From Citrobacter sp. 18056 (GTDB lineage Bacteria > Pseudomonadota > Gammaproteobacteria > Enterobacterales > Enterobacteriaceae): a stretch of DNA of 64,000 bases. This document shows, in pieces, positions 23,769-35,000 of the stretch. The first letter of the stretch is position 1. Each line of letters begins with the position of its first letter. The notes under the pieces are model-generated. The model worked only from the letters and a program-made list of their open reading frames with translations, was not told where the DNA came from and made no database searches. A program made the translations under genes and the position numbers. The DNA is taken from positions 244,813 to 308,812 of the forward strand of contig CACSJR010000005.1 of assembly GCA_902706235.1 (NCBI GenBank). The letters run 5' to 3'.

Positions 23769-25223
23769 TTACAATCCCCCCAGATGCAGGGTTTTCACTT
23801 CCAGAAACTCTTCCAGCCCCAGGACCGAACCTTCACGGCCCAGCCCGGACTCTTTAACGCCGCCAAACGGCCCTAATTCTGTCGATACAGCGCATTCGTT
23901 AATCCCGATCATGCCGCTTTCCAGTGCCTGCGATACGCGGAACACGCGCTGCAGATTTTGAGTATAGAAGTAAGCCGCCAGACCAAACGGGGTATTGTTC
24001 GCCCGCTGAATCACTTCCTCTTCGCTGGTGAATCGGAAGCAGGCTGCTACCGGCCCAAACGTCTCTTCCTGCGCAAGCTGCATATTGTCGCTGCAATCAC
24101 CCAGTACCGTTGGCTGCCAGAAGTTGCCGCCGAGCGCATGCAGTTTTCCCCCCGCCAGCACGCTGGCCCCTTTCGCGACCGCATCTTCCACGTGCTCGCG
24201 TACTTTTTTCACGGCGGAAGGTTCAATCATCGGCCCGACGACTATGCCGTCGTCCATGCCGTTTCCGACCTTAAGCGCATTGACCGCCTCGGTAAGCCTG
24301 TGGGTGAAATCGTTATAGACCTTTTCATGAATATAGAAGCGATTAACGCTGACGCACACCTGCCCGGCGTTGCGGAATTTATTGGCTATCGCCCCTTTTA
24401 CCGCTGCGTCGATATCCGCATCGTCAAAAACGATATAGGGCGCGTTACCACCAAGCTCCATCGACACTTTTTTCATGGTTTCTGCGGCATTGCGCATCAA
24501 CGTTTTACCGACCGCCGTTGAGCCGGTGAAGGAGATTTTACGCACTTCGTGGCTCGCCATAATCGCGTCGCTGATTTCCTGAGTCGTCCCCGCGACCGCA
24601 TTCAGCACGCCATCAGGCACGCCCGCTTTCTTCGCCAGCTGGAGCAACGCAAAGGCGCTGAGTGGCGTGTTATTCGCGGGTTTGATGACACCGGTACAGC
24701 CCGCCGCCAGCGCCGGACCGAGTTTGCGGGTCAGCATCGCCATTGGGAAGTTCCACGGAGTAATTGCCGCCACGACGCCGATCGGTTCGCGGGTGGCCAG
24801 AATGCGTGACCCCGGTTTGGCGGGAGGGATAATTTCGCCGTTGGCACGTTTACCTTGTTCAGCGAACCACTGAATGAAGCTCGCCGCATATTCCACTTCA
24901 CCTTCGGCCTCTTTTAGCGGCTTGCCCTGCTCGGTGGTCATCAGTCTGCCGAGCCAGGCTTTGTTTTCGATGATCAGCTGATACCAGCGATACAGAATTT
25001 CTGAGCGCTCTTTGGCGGTTTTCGCACGCCAGAGCGGGAAGGCTTTGCTCGCCGCCGCGATGGCGGCTTCGGTTTCCTGCTTCCCGGCTTTCGCGACCCT
25101 GGCGATCGTTTCGCCGGTTGCCGGGTTTACCACGTCGAAGGTGGTTTCAAGCGTTTTCCATATTCCGTCGACCAGATATCCGGTCTGAAAAAGTTCGTTA
25201 TCCTGAAGTGTCTGCATGGTCAT
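23769..25223 (-). CDS. NAD(P)-dependent succinate-semialdehyde dehydrogenase-type aldehyde dehydrogenase
   Basis: This 484-residue aldehyde dehydrogenase is closest by eye to GabD/Sad, which oxidise succinate semialdehyde to succinate. The catalytic C290 (GQVCVSVNR), general base E257 (MELGGNAP), N158 (PWNFPM) and cofactor lysine K181 are present. R166 (MLTRK) occupies the position of the carboxylate-binding arginine of GabD. GabD has a second cysteine two residues after the nucleophile, which forms a redox-switch disulfide; here that residue is serine (C-V-S). An SD AGGGGA precedes the ATG at 25223. E. coli K-12 has no gene at this place. Its promoter must lie very close to the aaeB terminator (TATACT at 25262-25267). 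The exact aldehyde is not proven by sequence. Confidence 0.85.
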   Translation of the reverse strand: MTMQTLQDNELFQTGYLVDGIWKTLETTFDVVNPATGETIARVAKAGKQETEAAIAAASKAFPLWRAKTAKERSEILYRWYQLIIENKAWLGRLMTTEQGKPLKEAEGEVEYAASFIQWFAEQGKRANGEIIPPAKPGSRILATREPIGVVAAITPWNFPMAMLTRKLGPALAAGCTGVIKPANNTPLSAFALLQLAKKAGVPDGVLNAVAGTTQEISDAIMASHEVRKISFTGSTAVGKTLMRNAAETMKKVSMELGGNAPYIVFDDADIDAAVKGAIANKFRNAGQVCVSVNRFYIHEKVYNDFTHRLTEAVNALKVGNGMDDGIVVGPMIEPSAVKKVREHVEDAVAKGASVLAGGKLHALGGNFWQPTVLGDCSDNMQLAQEETFGPVAACFRFTSEEEVIQRANNTPFGLAAYFYTQNLQRVFRVSQALESGMIGINECAVSTELGPFGGVKESGLGREGSVLGLEEFLEVKTLHLGGL

Positions 25224-25271
25224 AGTTGTCCCCTGACGGTGATGTCCTGTGATAACAGTTAAGTATAGCCA

Positions 25272-25301
25272 TAAAAAAACCGACGCTTTTGGCGTCGGTT
25301 T
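25272..25301 (-). terminator. Terminator for aaeXAB, upstream of the dehydrogenase gene
   Basis: On the minus strand AAACCGACGC-CAAAA-GCGTCGGTTT is followed by seven T in all (25273-25279). It is a strong Rho-independent terminator about 170 bp past the aaeB stop. A near-identical stem (25443-25466) lies nearer to aaeB. Confidence 0.88.
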
Positions 25302-25360
25302 CAGACTGATGACAAACCTAAAACGTTTGAGAGTCGAACAGATCTCACCAGATTAATAAC

Positions 25361-25430
25361 AAGGAAAATCAATCCATTGATTTTCGGCTGATAACCACAA
25401 AGAAGGAAAAACCACGCTTTTTCCTTCTTT
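25361..25430. repeat. Double-hairpin element, copy A
   Basis: A 70-bp sequence has two AT-rich hairpins: GAAAATCAAT-cc-ATTGATTTTC (25364-25385) and a perfect 13-bp stem AAAGAAGGAAAAA / TTTTTCCTTCTTT around ccacgc (25399-25430). A second copy in the same orientation lies at 30391-30459. The first 30 bp match at 28 positions and the last 28 bp are identical; only the 11-12 bp linker differs. It sits between aaeB and the dehydrogenase gene. Confidence 0.9.
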
Positions 25431-25442
25431 GTCAGCAATCTC

Positions 25443-25466
25443 AAACCGACGCTTTTGCGTCGGTTT
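25443..25466 (-). repeat. Stem-loop directly after aaeB, duplicate of the terminator stem
   Basis: AAACCGACGC-tttt-GCGTCGGTTT lies 6 bp past the aaeB stop. The arms are identical to those of the terminator at 25272-25301, but this copy lacks a long T-run on the minus strand. The two stems bracket element A. Confidence 0.8.
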
Positions 25467-25471
25467 CTGGG

Positions 25472-27439
25472 TTAACTCACCGTGAGCGCATGCTGATATT
25501 TCCTCAGCATCCCCACCAGCCGATTGACCGGTTCGGTGACCTGAGGCGACGCCTGCCAGATAACCAGTTTTTCCTGGTACACATCCAGTTCTTCCAGCAA
25601 GCGGTCAAAGTAACGGCGCCGTTTATCATCGTTGCTGGCTGAAATGAGCTTATCCGCCGTACGACGCAGCTGGCGGTGGAACGCCGAAAGGTCGTCGTTA
25701 ACCGGTACCGGCGCGTCACGCAGGCGCTGGTGCGCAATAATCAGCGTCAAGGCCAGGCGGAATTTGGCAAGATCGCCCGGGTATTTGTTCAGCAGTAAAA
25801 ACAGCTGCTGGTACAGGGCGGGCAGATGGTTCTCATTGCGGCGGGCGGTGTTGGTCGTCAGGGAGGATACGGCGGCCGATACAAACTGATTCAGCAGCAC
25901 GCGTCCGGTCCGAGCCTGGGAGTTATCACGCACCAGTAAGATAATCATCAACGCCAGGAAGCAGCCCACCAGCTGGCCAAGCGCGCTGTCGAGGAACTGG
26001 CTGAAATGGAAAGTCATCGGGTTATCCAGCACCAGAATGTTGATGGTGGACGCCAGCGTACCGAGCGAGCCCAGCCGCCGTTTCTGCACTTCAATCCCAA
26101 TAAAGAACGCCAGCACAGCGAGGCTGATACACAACAACAGCATACTTTGTTGGGTCGACGGCAGGACGACCAGGAAGTAAAACGCGCCAATCGGCAGCGC
26201 GGCAATGGTGCCGTACAGGAAGTCGATCCCCGCCATTTTAGGGTTAGGCAGACGCATTGCCAGCGAGGTCACCACGGCAATCATCACCATGGCGCCGCTG
26301 CCGGATGTCCAGCCGGTCCACAGCCAGAACACCGTGCCCAGCGCACAGGAAAGCGTGGTACGCCAGAAGTTGACCATCGCATGGTGGCGCTCCGCGGATT
26401 CCACCTTCACCACCACTTCGCCCTGCAAAATCTCTTCTTCCCGGGCGCTGATTTTTGCGTTACCCACTACGCCACGTTTAAGCAGCTGATAACGTGTCGC
26501 GGCGCCAATCCAGCTGTATAAGGTAATCGGTGTGTCGTGCTCACCAGTCCAGGAAAGAATGCGGCGCATGCGTTTCAGTTGCTTATGCACGTCCTGCACC
26601 GTTTCGACAGGCTGGTCGAACATTTCGCGCCAGGCGGGCGTGATTAAATCTGGGCGGAAGTTTTGAATCAGATAGGTTTCACAGGCCTGAGTTATCAGCG
26701 TCAAAGAGAGCGTATTCAGCGCTTTCAGACGTCGATTGGCGCGCACCCAGCGGGAAGATTCCATGTGCAGGTTACTGCGCATTCCTTCCAGAGCCTGCGT
26801 CCGGCGCACCAGTCCGCCCCAGGCGGCGTCAACTTCTTCGCTGTCACCGTGGCGAATACAAAGCTGCATCAGCTGATATTGAGCAACCAATAATGCATCA
26901 AGCTCCCGGTCGATCTCTTGTTTAATCGACCGCGGGGAAAACAGCAGATCGGCGACGATCGCACAGACAATCCCGATCACAATCTCGCTGCAACGCTCGA
27001 CGGCAAACTGCGGCGACAGCAGCGGTTCGTTCTGAATGGTGATGATAATGATCAACGCCGTGTAGCCCGCCAGGCCCCAGGCATAGGAGTTCTCCACTTT
27101 CACCAGTGAAGACACCCAGGTACAGAAACCCGCCCACAGACAGCACACCATCACCATCACTAACGGGGCGCGGATCATGCCGATGATCATCACCAGCGCG
27201 GCGATACAGCCGATAAACGTTCCGCAAATACGTAGCATTCCGCGGTAACGGATTGCTCCAGAATAAGGTTCGCCCCCGGCGGCAAACGCCGGACCCGCCG
27301 CTACAATTGCGGCTGTCAGTACCGCCCAGCGCGGGGTTTCAAGCTGAAAGTGAAAGCCGATAAACAGGGCCAGCACAATCGCGCAGGCCAGTTTGATAGC
27401 AAAACGCAGGTGTTGATCGGCAATAGAGAAAATGCCCAT
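25472..27439 (-). CDS. aaeB: Aromatic carboxylic acid efflux pump subunit AaeB
   Basis: This 655-residue inner-membrane transporter of the FUSC/ArAE family has two blocks of membrane helices (about 10-170 and 370-520) separated by a cytoplasmic domain, with a soluble C-terminal region. With AaeA it exports p-hydroxybenzoate and related aromatic acids. The length is identical to E. coli AaeB. It lies 5 bp after aaeA in the aaeXAB operon. Confidence 0.97.
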   Translation of the reverse strand: MGIFSIADQHLRFAIKLACAIVLALFIGFHFQLETPRWAVLTAAIVAAGPAFAAGGEPYSGAIRYRGMLRICGTFIGCIAALVMIIGMIRAPLVMVMVCCLWAGFCTWVSSLVKVENSYAWGLAGYTALIIIITIQNEPLLSPQFAVERCSEIVIGIVCAIVADLLFSPRSIKQEIDRELDALLVAQYQLMQLCIRHGDSEEVDAAWGGLVRRTQALEGMRSNLHMESSRWVRANRRLKALNTLSLTLITQACETYLIQNFRPDLITPAWREMFDQPVETVQDVHKQLKRMRRILSWTGEHDTPITLYSWIGAATRYQLLKRGVVGNAKISAREEEILQGEVVVKVESAERHHAMVNFWRTTLSCALGTVFWLWTGWTSGSGAMVMIAVVTSLAMRLPNPKMAGIDFLYGTIAALPIGAFYFLVVLPSTQQSMLLLCISLAVLAFFIGIEVQKRRLGSLGTLASTINILVLDNPMTFHFSQFLDSALGQLVGCFLALMIILLVRDNSQARTGRVLLNQFVSAAVSSLTTNTARRNENHLPALYQQLFLLLNKYPGDLAKFRLALTLIIAHQRLRDAPVPVNDDLSAFHRQLRRTADKLISASNDDKRRRYFDRLLEELDVYQEKLVIWQASPQVTEPVNRLVGMLRKYQHALTVS

Positions 27440-27444
27440 AGCGA

Positions 27445-28377
27445 TTAACCGAACTCACGCAGACGCATACCTAACTTCTGGAAGAAGGAAGCCTTCTGTG
27501 TGTCTCTGTCTTTCGCGCCAGTAATGATAACCGTGGCAGTGGTGCCCGCAGGCCACAGGTTGCCTTGCTGTTGGTCGAGGCGAATACGCACGGGCACACG
27601 CTGCGCCAGTCGCACCCATTCGAGATTGGAATCGATGGTCGCCATTCCTTTTACATCGCTGCTGCTGCTGGCGTTAGTCACACCTGCTGCAATGCTGTCG
27701 ACGGTGCCTTTGATAACTTTGGTGCTGCCTAACGGGGTAATTTCCGCGCGATAGCCTGGGCGCACGCCTTCCAGTTTGGTCTCTTCCATATAGGCCATAA
27801 CGTAGAAGCTTTCTTTTTTCACCAGCGCCACAGCGGTCGACCCGCGGGTAATAAATTCACCGCTGTACACGTTCAGGTTAGTCACCCAGCCATCGGCCGG
27901 AGCGCGAATGACGGTACGTTCGAGGTCAAGACGGGCCAAATCGCGGGTGGCCTGCGCTTTCGCTAACTGATGTTGAACGGTTTGTAAGAGGTTGTTGGCC
28001 TGGTCAATCTCTTCGCGAGACATGGCCATGGTGCCTAACTGGTTACGGCGTCCGGCTTCACGACGTTTTTCTGACGCCAGCACCTGATAGTACGCCACGT
28101 CGGCGTCAGCTTCTTCGAGCGCTTTTTGGTAACGCGGCTGATCGATAGTGAACAGGACCTGATTTTTGCGAACCAGTTGGTTATCCTTCACATTCACATC
28201 CGTGATAAGCCCTGCCACGTCCGGCGCAATGGCCACAACATCGGCGCTGAAGCGTGCATCACGCGTCCACGGCGATTCGGTGTAATAAACCCACGCACGG
28301 AAAATTGCGATAAATGCCAGCACCACCAAAATCAACGTGATAGCGGTACGGGATATTTTTCTTGTTAGTGTTTTCAC
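27445..28377 (-). CDS. aaeA: Membrane fusion protein AaeA
   Basis: This 310-residue HlyD/EmrA-type periplasmic adaptor is anchored by one N-terminal helix (about 11-30). It has a biotinyl-lipoyl-like domain split by an alpha-helical hairpin (about 60-190) and a beta-barrel domain. It couples AaeB to an outer-membrane channel. It lies between aaeX (7 bp) and aaeB (5 bp). Confidence 0.97.
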   Translation of the reverse strand: MKTLTRKISRTAITLILVVLAFIAIFRAWVYYTESPWTRDARFSADVVAIAPDVAGLITDVNVKDNQLVRKNQVLFTIDQPRYQKALEEADADVAYYQVLASEKRREAGRRNQLGTMAMSREEIDQANNLLQTVQHQLAKAQATRDLARLDLERTVIRAPADGWVTNLNVYSGEFITRGSTAVALVKKESFYVMAYMEETKLEGVRPGYRAEITPLGSTKVIKGTVDSIAAGVTNASSSSDVKGMATIDSNLEWVRLAQRVPVRIRLDQQQGNLWPAGTTATVIITGAKDRDTQKASFFQKLGMRLREFG

Positions 28378-28384
28378 AGCGACC

Positions 28385-28588
28385 TCAGACGAACAAACGC
28401 GATATCAGGTAGAACAAACAGCAATACAGCGCGGTATTAAAAAGCGCGGGATGCCAGACGAAGTCATAGATCCCAGTGGGGACCAGCACCCGACGCAACA
28501 GCCAGAAGATGGCCAGCGACAATAGCAGCTCGACGAAAATCGGCGGGAATGAGAGGCCGAAAATCACGATGACGGGAAACAGACTCAT
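28385..28588 (-). CDS. aaeX: AaeX, DUF1656 small membrane protein
   Basis: This 67-residue protein has two membrane helices ([20 protein letters not shown] at the start). It is the first gene of the aaeXAB operon. Its role in efflux is not established. The 130-bp gap to the divergent aaeR should hold the AaeR-dependent promoter. Confidence 0.95.
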   Translation of the reverse strand: MSLFPVIVIFGLSFPPIFVELLLSLAIFWLLRRVLVPTGIYDFVWHPALFNTALYCCLFYLISRLFV

Positions 28589-28718
28589 GTTGACCTTGAT
28601 TAAGAGAGTGCAGGTGAGAGTAACGAGCTTTACTTATTTAGCTAACAGTATATTAACGTAACTTATATATCCCGATCTATATTATGTGATACAAATCACT
28701 TTTAAGTCAGAGTGAACA

Positions 28719-29645
28719 ATGGAACGATTAAAACGCATGTCGGTTTTCGCCAAAGTCGTGGAACTGGGTTCCTTTACGGCTGCGGCGAGACAGCTCGAAA
28801 TGAGCGTATCGTCGATAAGTCAGACCGTCTCAAAGCTGGAAAACGAACTGCAGGTAAAGCTGCTGAACCGCAGTACCCGCAGCATTGGGCTGACAGAAGC
28901 CGGGAAAATCTACTATCAGGGCTGTCGGCGAATGCTGCACGAAGCCCAGGACGTACACGAACAGCTTTACGCCTTTAACAACACACCGATTGGTACACTG
29001 CGCGTGGGCTGTTCTTCAACTATGGCACAAAATGTCCTCGCCATGATCACCTCTGAGATGCTCAAAGAGTACCCGGATCTGTCAGTAAATCTGGTAACGG
29101 GTATTCCGGCTCCGGACCTCATTGCGGATGGTCTGGATCTGGTGATCCGCGTTGGCGCATTGCAGGATTCTGGCCTTTTCTCCCGCCGTCTCGGCTCGAT
29201 GCCCATGGTATTGTGCGCAGCCAAAAGCTACTTACAGCAGGCAGGCACGCCCGAGAAACCCGCAGATCTCGCCAGTCATTCCTGGCTGGAATACAGCATC
29301 CGTCCCTACAATGAATTTGAACTGATCGCCCCGGAAGGCTTATCCACCAAGCTTATCCCGCAGGGACGCTTTGTCACCAACGATCCGATGACGCTGAACC
29401 GTTGGCTTACCGCCGGCGCCGGGATCGCCTTCGTGCCGCTGATGTGGGTGATCAACGAGATCAACCATGGCGAGCTGGAGATCTTGCTGCCGCGCTACCA
29501 ATCCGATCCACGTCCGGTGTATGCCGTCTACACAGAAAAAGACAAACTGCCGCTGAAGGTGCAGGTGTGTATTAACTACCTGACCGATTATTTTGTCGAT
29601 GTGGCCAATCGTTTTCAGGGCATCAAAGGGCGGGGGAAAAACTAA
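28719..29645 (+). CDS. aaeR: LysR-type activator AaeR
   Basis: This 308-residue regulator has an N-terminal helix-turn-helix (about 1-60, SFTAAARQLEMSVSSISQTVS) and a periplasmic-binding-protein-like effector domain. In E. coli AaeR activates the divergent aaeXAB operon in response to aromatic carboxylic acids. The stop codon overlaps that of the convergent DeoR-type gene by 3 bp. Confidence 0.96.
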   Translation: MERLKRMSVFAKVVELGSFTAAARQLEMSVSSISQTVSKLENELQVKLLNRSTRSIGLTEAGKIYYQGCRRMLHEAQDVHEQLYAFNNTPIGTLRVGCSSTMAQNVLAMITSEMLKEYPDLSVNLVTGIPAPDLIADGLDLVIRVGALQDSGLFSRRLGSMPMVLCAAKSYLQQAGTPEKPADLASHSWLEYSIRPYNEFELIAPEGLSTKLIPQGRFVTNDPMTLNRWLTAGAGIAFVPLMWVINEINHGELEILLPRYQSDPRPVYAVYTEKDKLPLKVQVCINYLTDYFVDVANRFQGIKGRGKN

Positions 29646-30361
29646 GGTACCTGCTCAGGCTCGGCGTCCGATATGAGATGTGTGACGTCGCTAAGGGGGC
29701 CAATCCGGACTTCGCTCGAACGGTTGAACTTACTTTTGTCCATCAGCAGCAAAGACTGCGAAGCTCTTTTGAGTAGTAGCGATTTAAAGCTGGCGTTGTG
29801 TCCGCTCGGGTCCCACATCACGCCGCTGCGATCGACCCCTTCGCAAGAGAAAATAAACAGATCGATCTCCAGCGTTTTCAGCTGAGATATCAACGCCGGA
29901 TTGACGTAATAACCATACTGGCGCTGAAGCTCTCCGCCGGAACTGATCAACCGGATCCGCTCGCGTTTGCCGAGTTCCATACAGACTGGATGACTATTGG
30001 TAAACACCGTCAGCGGAATGTCCGGCAGCTGGCGCGCCAACAGCCAACAGGTCGAACTGGCGTCCAGCGCAATCGTCATACCTTCGTCTATCCAGGCCAG
30101 CGCGTGCCGGGCGATATCAGATTTGTGGGCATAGTGGCTTTTCAGTCGGGCGTGGAAAGGCGCTTCGTTGTCCTGGTGATTACGGCGAATAGCTCGCGCG
30201 CGCCCGTGGCTGCGCTGAATGTGTCCCTGCTGCTGGAGTTCACTTAAATCACGACGCACCGTTTCTTTGCTGACGCCGAGTACGGCGGCCAGTTCATCGG
30301 TGGTCAGGCTGTGGGATTGGGCGAGAAGAGTGACAATGTGCTGATGGCGAGCGACCTTCAT
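29642..30361 (-). CDS. DeoR/GlpR-family transcriptional regulator
   Basis: This 239-residue protein has an N-terminal DeoR helix-turn-helix (about 5-58: LTTDELAAVLGVSKETVRRD) and a C-terminal sugar-phosphate-binding domain with the family motifs IALDASSTCWLLA, TVFTNS, ISSGGEL and LLLMDKSKF. Such proteins usually repress catabolic operons and respond to a phosphorylated sugar. E. coli K-12 has no gene here. It is convergent with aaeR and preceded, 29 bp upstream of its ATG, by copy B of the double-hairpin element. I cannot name its target; the nearby dehydrogenase gene is a candidate by shared upstream DNA only. Confidence 0.9.
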   Translation of the reverse strand: MKVARHQHIVTLLAQSHSLTTDELAAVLGVSKETVRRDLSELQQQGHIQRSHGRARAIRRNHQDNEAPFHARLKSHYAHKSDIARHALAWIDEGMTIALDASSTCWLLARQLPDIPLTVFTNSHPVCMELGKRERIRLISSGGELQRQYGYYVNPALISQLKTLEIDLFIFSCEGVDRSGVMWDPSGHNASFKSLLLKRASQSLLLMDKSKFNRSSEVRIGPLSDVTHLISDAEPEQVP

Positions 30362-30390
30362 CAGTGGTCTCCGTCATTGAAACAATCAAT

Positions 30391-30459
30391 AAGGAAAATC
30401 AATTAATTGATTTTCGGCTGCTAATCTAAATAAGGAAAAACCACGCTTTTTCCTTCTTT
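30391..30459. repeat. Double-hairpin element, copy B
   Basis: A 69-bp counterpart of the element at 25361-25430. The first hairpin is a perfect 22-bp palindrome, GAAAATCAATTAATTGATTTTC (30394-30415). The second, AAGGAAAAA-ccacgc-TTTTTCCTT (30432-30455), has 9 paired bases. It starts 29 bp before the DeoR-type start codon and ends 38 bp after the tldD stop. Confidence 0.9.
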
Positions 30460-30497
30460 AATCGCAACTATATGCCCGCACGAAGCGGGCACAGAAA

Positions 30498-32015
<1,518 letters not shown>

Positions 32016-32020
32016 TCAAA

Positions 32021-35000
32021 TCATTGCTTTTTATCGCCGCGCGCCTGGCGCAGCACTTCATTGATTTGAGGCTGATCGATAGGCCCGCTGATGTGGTAAC
32101 GCAGAATCGACACTTTGCTCCACAGCGGCCCCAGCACTTTACTGGCGGCAAACACAGCGGCACCGACAATCGGGTTGATGACAAACGCGGTAGCGACCCC
32201 TACGGTGGCAGAGATTTCCGGCGCGACCACGGCTTCCATATCCAGCTGACGGCGTACCAGGTTGACTGAGCCTTTCATCGCGATATCTGCTTCGAGGCCA
32301 TCCACCAGCGTGTCGTCGGTATGCAGCGTGCCGTCTTTAATCCAGGCGGTGCTGCGAATGGAATCAAAATAGAACCCTTCGTTGAAGGTGTCACTAAAGT
32401 CGAAACGCAGCTTACGCAGCAGCGCATCCACACTCAGCAGACGCAGCAGTTGGCCCGCATGGCCGGTGCTGATGTCCGTGAACTCGCCTTTGCCCAAATG
32501 CGCTTTCAGAATGCCGTTCAACGATGCTACGTCCGGCGTCCACGGCTCATCGCGCCAATGCAGGTCATAATCCAGATTGAATGACGAATCACGAATTGGC
32601 GTGGAGGCACCGAAGAAATTCACTGCCGCATCCAGTTTCTGGCCGCGAAGTTTGCCTTTCAGTGAGGTGCGCTCATTACCCGGCGCGTTCACCCACTCTC
32701 CGTCTACGGTCAGGCGTGCAAACCCGGTATCCATCAGGCCGTTAGCCAGCGACAAGGTGTTGCCCTTAATCGCGAAATCCCCATCAATGCGGCCATATTT
32801 CTGACCCCACAGCCAGCATTCCGCACAGCGCAGCTGCAGGTCTGGCCAATTCTGGAAATCAATGCGGTTATTGCTCATTATCCCCTGACCCAGAGATTCA
32901 CCGGTGGTGGTTTTCGAGGACGGGTTGTAATAGAGATAACGAATCGCAGCCTGCCACGGCGCATTGTCGCGCAGCGTCAGCGTGCCGTTGATTTCACGCC
33001 CCTGCGCTTCAACGCGGGTGCCGTCTGCTGACGGTTGTGAAACAATACTCAGATTATTCCAGCGCTGGCCCGCCATGGTGAGCGCCGGGGTTCGCAGCGT
33101 CACGCGTTCCGGGAAGGCCGCTGCGTTACCCACGCCGTCGGCGGCGCCCTTACGGAACAACGCCATCCACTGCGCGCCGTCCATCGGCGGTAAATTCAGC
33201 TCGACGCCGGAGGAATCCGGCAACGGCGGTACGCTGCGGCTGTCAGACGCCCAAATGGCCCGGTCGAGTGTCAGCTTTTTATTCAGCAGCCAGCGGCTGT
33301 TGAGATGGTCCGTCGAACCTACGCTGCCGGTCAAATCGAAGCGGCTCAGACCACCTTCAACGTTCAGTTTCACCGGTAACGGCTCACCGGCTTTCTTGTT
33401 TACCGGCGCAGGTAAGCGACTACTCACATTCTTCAGGTCGCCTGCCATATCGACCTTATAGCTGGCGCTGCCTTTGTAAGGTAATTCAATCGCGACTTTA
33501 CCCTGCCACGGCACGCTACCGCTTATCGCATCGTTAATCTGTTGAGGCAACATTCCGGTGCGGCTCGGCTGCCAGTTGGCATCCATATTCACCGCTACCT
33601 GATAGGCTTTTGGCCCTTCGGTGGTTGAGAAATTCACGTTCAGCGGCTGATTAAACCAGTTGGCGGTCATTGGCCCGCTTTTCAAATCACCATTTTCAAA
33701 GGTGAATCCACCGCTGAGGTTTTTCAGGGTGCTATTGAGCGGTTTGATAAACAGGCTGTTGTTAGCCAGACGCACGTCACCTTTCGCCAACACCTGTTTG
33801 CCGTCGAGCGGGATATCGAGATGTAAGCGAGCATTCACATCACCATCCAGCTGCAGCTCATCGAGGGTAGCACCAAGGGAATCCTTCAGCGGCGTCTCTT
33901 TGAAATACGGCCCGACCGCTTTGCCCGGACCGGCAATCTGCGAATCAATAATCAGCTTCTCTTTCGAATAGTCCGGGATAGCCGCATTCAGGTTGTGCGC
34001 CGTCACGCCGCCAAGCGCGACTTTATCCGCCTGCATCCACAAGCCGTCGTTCAGGAAGTTGAGGTCGATATTCAGATTGGTCAGCGCAGGCCAGTCAGGC
34101 TGGAACGCAAAGGTAGCGTTGTGCAACGGCACCCACACCTGGAACTGACCTTCGTTGTGCTTGTATGGGAACAGGTGCGGGTTACCGCCGTAGACCAGCG
34201 TGGCGTTATCCGACTGGCCGCCTTTGATGGCCGAGCTGAGGTAATCGACCAGCTCTTTGCCCATCAGGTTTTCCGGGAAATAGCGCCACGCCTGACCGCC
34301 GTCATCAGTGCTGATCCCGGCCAGAATACCGAGCCACGGTTCATCGCCTTCCGGCTGTAACCAGCGGAAGCCGCCACGGGCGTGAACCGCTTTCGCCTGC
34401 ACGTCGATATCACGGCCGTCGAGCATGAAACCTTTTTCGTTGTTCACCCATGACAGATTGGCCACACCTTTGGCAATCTCAAGCGGCGCACGGAACACCG
34501 TCTCATACGGCATTTTTGCGTCTTCCATGCTGATATTCACCGAGCCATGCTCGACGCTACCTTCTGCCCGACCAGAGAAATGCTCGGCGCCGGGCAGCAG
34601 CTTCCACTGCTTCCACCCCAGATTGCTCCAGGCCGCCTGGAAACGGGTTTTCTCAGTCGCCTGCAACGGAATATCCAGCGCCAGGGCGTCAATCTGACCG
34701 GCAGGCTGCGTGGTTTCCCAAATTTCACCTAACGACGGCGAGAGTTTATCTGCAATTGGCAGCAGGCCAGAAAGGCCGCTCAGTTCGAGATTGCTGGCAC
34801 GGATACGCAGCTCGTCGCTGCGCACGTTATTTTTTCCGCCGACGTCCTGACCGGGGATCCACGCCAGCGCCAGCGCACCTTGCGGCCAACGTTTGCCGTC
34901 TATGGCGATGCGGGTATCAGGGACATGAAATGCCCAGCCCGCATTTTCACGGGTGATGTGTGCCGTCAGATTATCGACGGACAGGTCATGGGGTTGCTTA

